This document shows, piece by piece, positions 5,712 to 6,423 of a stretch of 6,423 bases of DNA. The first letter of the stretch is position 1, and each line of letters begins with the position of its first letter. The stretch comes from JADJPL01 sp049315745 (GTDB lineage Bacteria; Bacteroidota; Bacteroidia; Chitinophagales; Saprospiraceae). Location of the stretch: the NCBI GenBank assembly GCA_049315745.1, contig JBMOJO010000206.1:1-6423 (forward strand), given 5' to 3'. The notes under the pieces were generated by a model that worked only from the letters and a program-made list of their open reading frames with translations, did not search any database and had not been told where the DNA came from. Made by a program: the position numbers and the translations under genes.

Positions 5712-6233
5712 TTAATAGCTTGAACGCTTTGGGGGAACAGCATCTTTGAAATCCCATAAAGAGGTTTGCACCACAATTTTCCATGAACCGTTGTGACGTT
5801 CCAAAACCCTCATTTCTGTAGTTTCAAGTTTTTGAGCGGGAGCTTCTTCTATTATTGTCCTGAAATGCACTAAAGCCACATCACCGCGAATCTGGATATT
5901 CCAATCAGCGTTTGTAACCTTAGGGCTTTCTGTTTTTGGTACGCTGGCCTTATTATCGAATATAAATTTTTTTGCCGTGCTCTTCAGTTCCTCCAGGTTC
6001 CTAAATGTAATGACATCGCCGGGCTCGCCACCATTGGTCACACACCATAGAAAACCGGGTACCGAGGCATAACTTTCCGACCATCCCTCAAAATTTTTAT
6101 TCTGAAAATATTCCGCCTCGTTAAGAATTACTTTTTTTACACTTTCCTCATCTAAATTTTGGGCATTAACACAGGTAAAGGCGAGCACACATACTAAAAA
6201 AGATGAAGCAAACATTTTTTCAAACATTCTCAT
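5712..6233 (-). CDS. Secreted SnoaL-like / DUF4440 family protein (NTF2-like fold)
   Basis: This 173-residue protein has a Sec signal peptide: hydrophobic stretch about 8-20, with likely cleavage after VNA (22-24) before Q25. There is no lipobox. The mature part has the NTF2-like layout of DUF4440 proteins: first helix DEESVKKVILNEAEYFQNKNFEGWSESY (28-55), a middle segment with a second helix EELKSTAKKFIFD (81-93), then strands NADWNIQIRGDVALVHFRTIIEE (108-130) and TTEMRVLERHNGSWKIVVQTSLW (138-160). The ending with an E-R-x-x-G-x-W-K-I-V strand is the most typical part. Members range from enzymes to ligand-binding or immunity-like proteins, so no substrate is proposed. Met1, Met3 and Met7 are all possible starts; position 6233 gives the longest signal peptide. 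It is convergent with the ATPase and has no visible partner. Confidence 0.85.
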   Translation of the reverse strand: MRMFEKMFASSFLVCVLAFTCVNAQNLDEESVKKVILNEAEYFQNKNFEGWSESYASVPGFLWCVTNGGEPGDVITFRNLEELKSTAKKFIFDNKASVPKTESPKVTNADWNIQIRGDVALVHFRTIIEEAPAQKLETTEMRVLERHNGSWKIVVQTSLWDFKDAVPPKRSSY

Positions 6234-6423
6234 AATGGATTATTTTAAAGGATAATGTAAATCAAGATTTTTTTGAAAAGTGTACACCCTTCAAGATGGA
6301 TAAATCTGGAGAAGTTCTTTGAACAATCTGTAAAGAGTAAATCAGGGGAAATTTTAGTTTCTTACACATATACTCCACCGCAATAGGATTTGTGCAAAAG
6401 TGATTTGATAAAAAAGAGTAAGC
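6234..6423. other. AT-rich upstream region of the SnoaL-like gene
   Basis: This is presumably the promoter and leader of the minus-strand SnoaL-like gene. No convincing Bacteroidota -33/-7 pair, long palindrome or further gene was found. A small inverted repeat gttc-ttt-gaac occurs near 6315. Confidence 0.35.

Overview
The window looks like chromosomal DNA from a member of the Bacteroidota. This is inferred from three things: the genes lack clear Shine-Dalgarno sequences, there is a lipoprotein with a short LLFSC lipobox, and the protein families (D-aminoacylase-like lipoprotein, AAA+DUF4143 ATPase, secreted SnoaL-like protein, DUF5706 membrane protein) are common there. No rRNA, tRNA, CRISPR array or transposase gene was seen, and the species cannot be named.

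Layout: positions 1-54 hold the cut end of a palindromic repeat element. Three minus-strand genes follow in transcription order DAA-like amidohydrolase (3493-1832), small membrane protein of DUF5706/PycTM type (1708-1205), and NmrA-type NAD(P)-binding oxidoreductase (975-91). A divergent palindromic element (about 1021-1188) sits between the last two. From about 3570 to 4419 there is a gene-free stretch of roughly 850 bp packed with palindromes: four tandem copies of a nested palindromic element (cores 3599-4281, period 178-179 bp), a degenerate hairpin on its left, a GC hairpin on its right (4298-4316), and an unrelated AT-rich 47-nt perfect hairpin (4373-4419) that ends 15 nt before the start of an AAA ATPase/DUF4143 gene (4435-5604, plus strand). 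A secreted SnoaL/DUF4440-like protein (6233-5712, minus strand) is convergent with the ATPase.

The genes do not form an obvious pathway. The most striking content is non-coding: a family of about 150-nt elements with terminal complementary arms, a GC hairpin on each side, and a central palindrome of 26-30 bp arms around a TTC triloop. One unit of the array has four changed position pairs in the central stem, and three of these are compensated on the other arm. A second point is the PycTM-like protein, which resembles the membrane effector of Pycsar anti-phage systems but has no cyclase gene beside it in this window.
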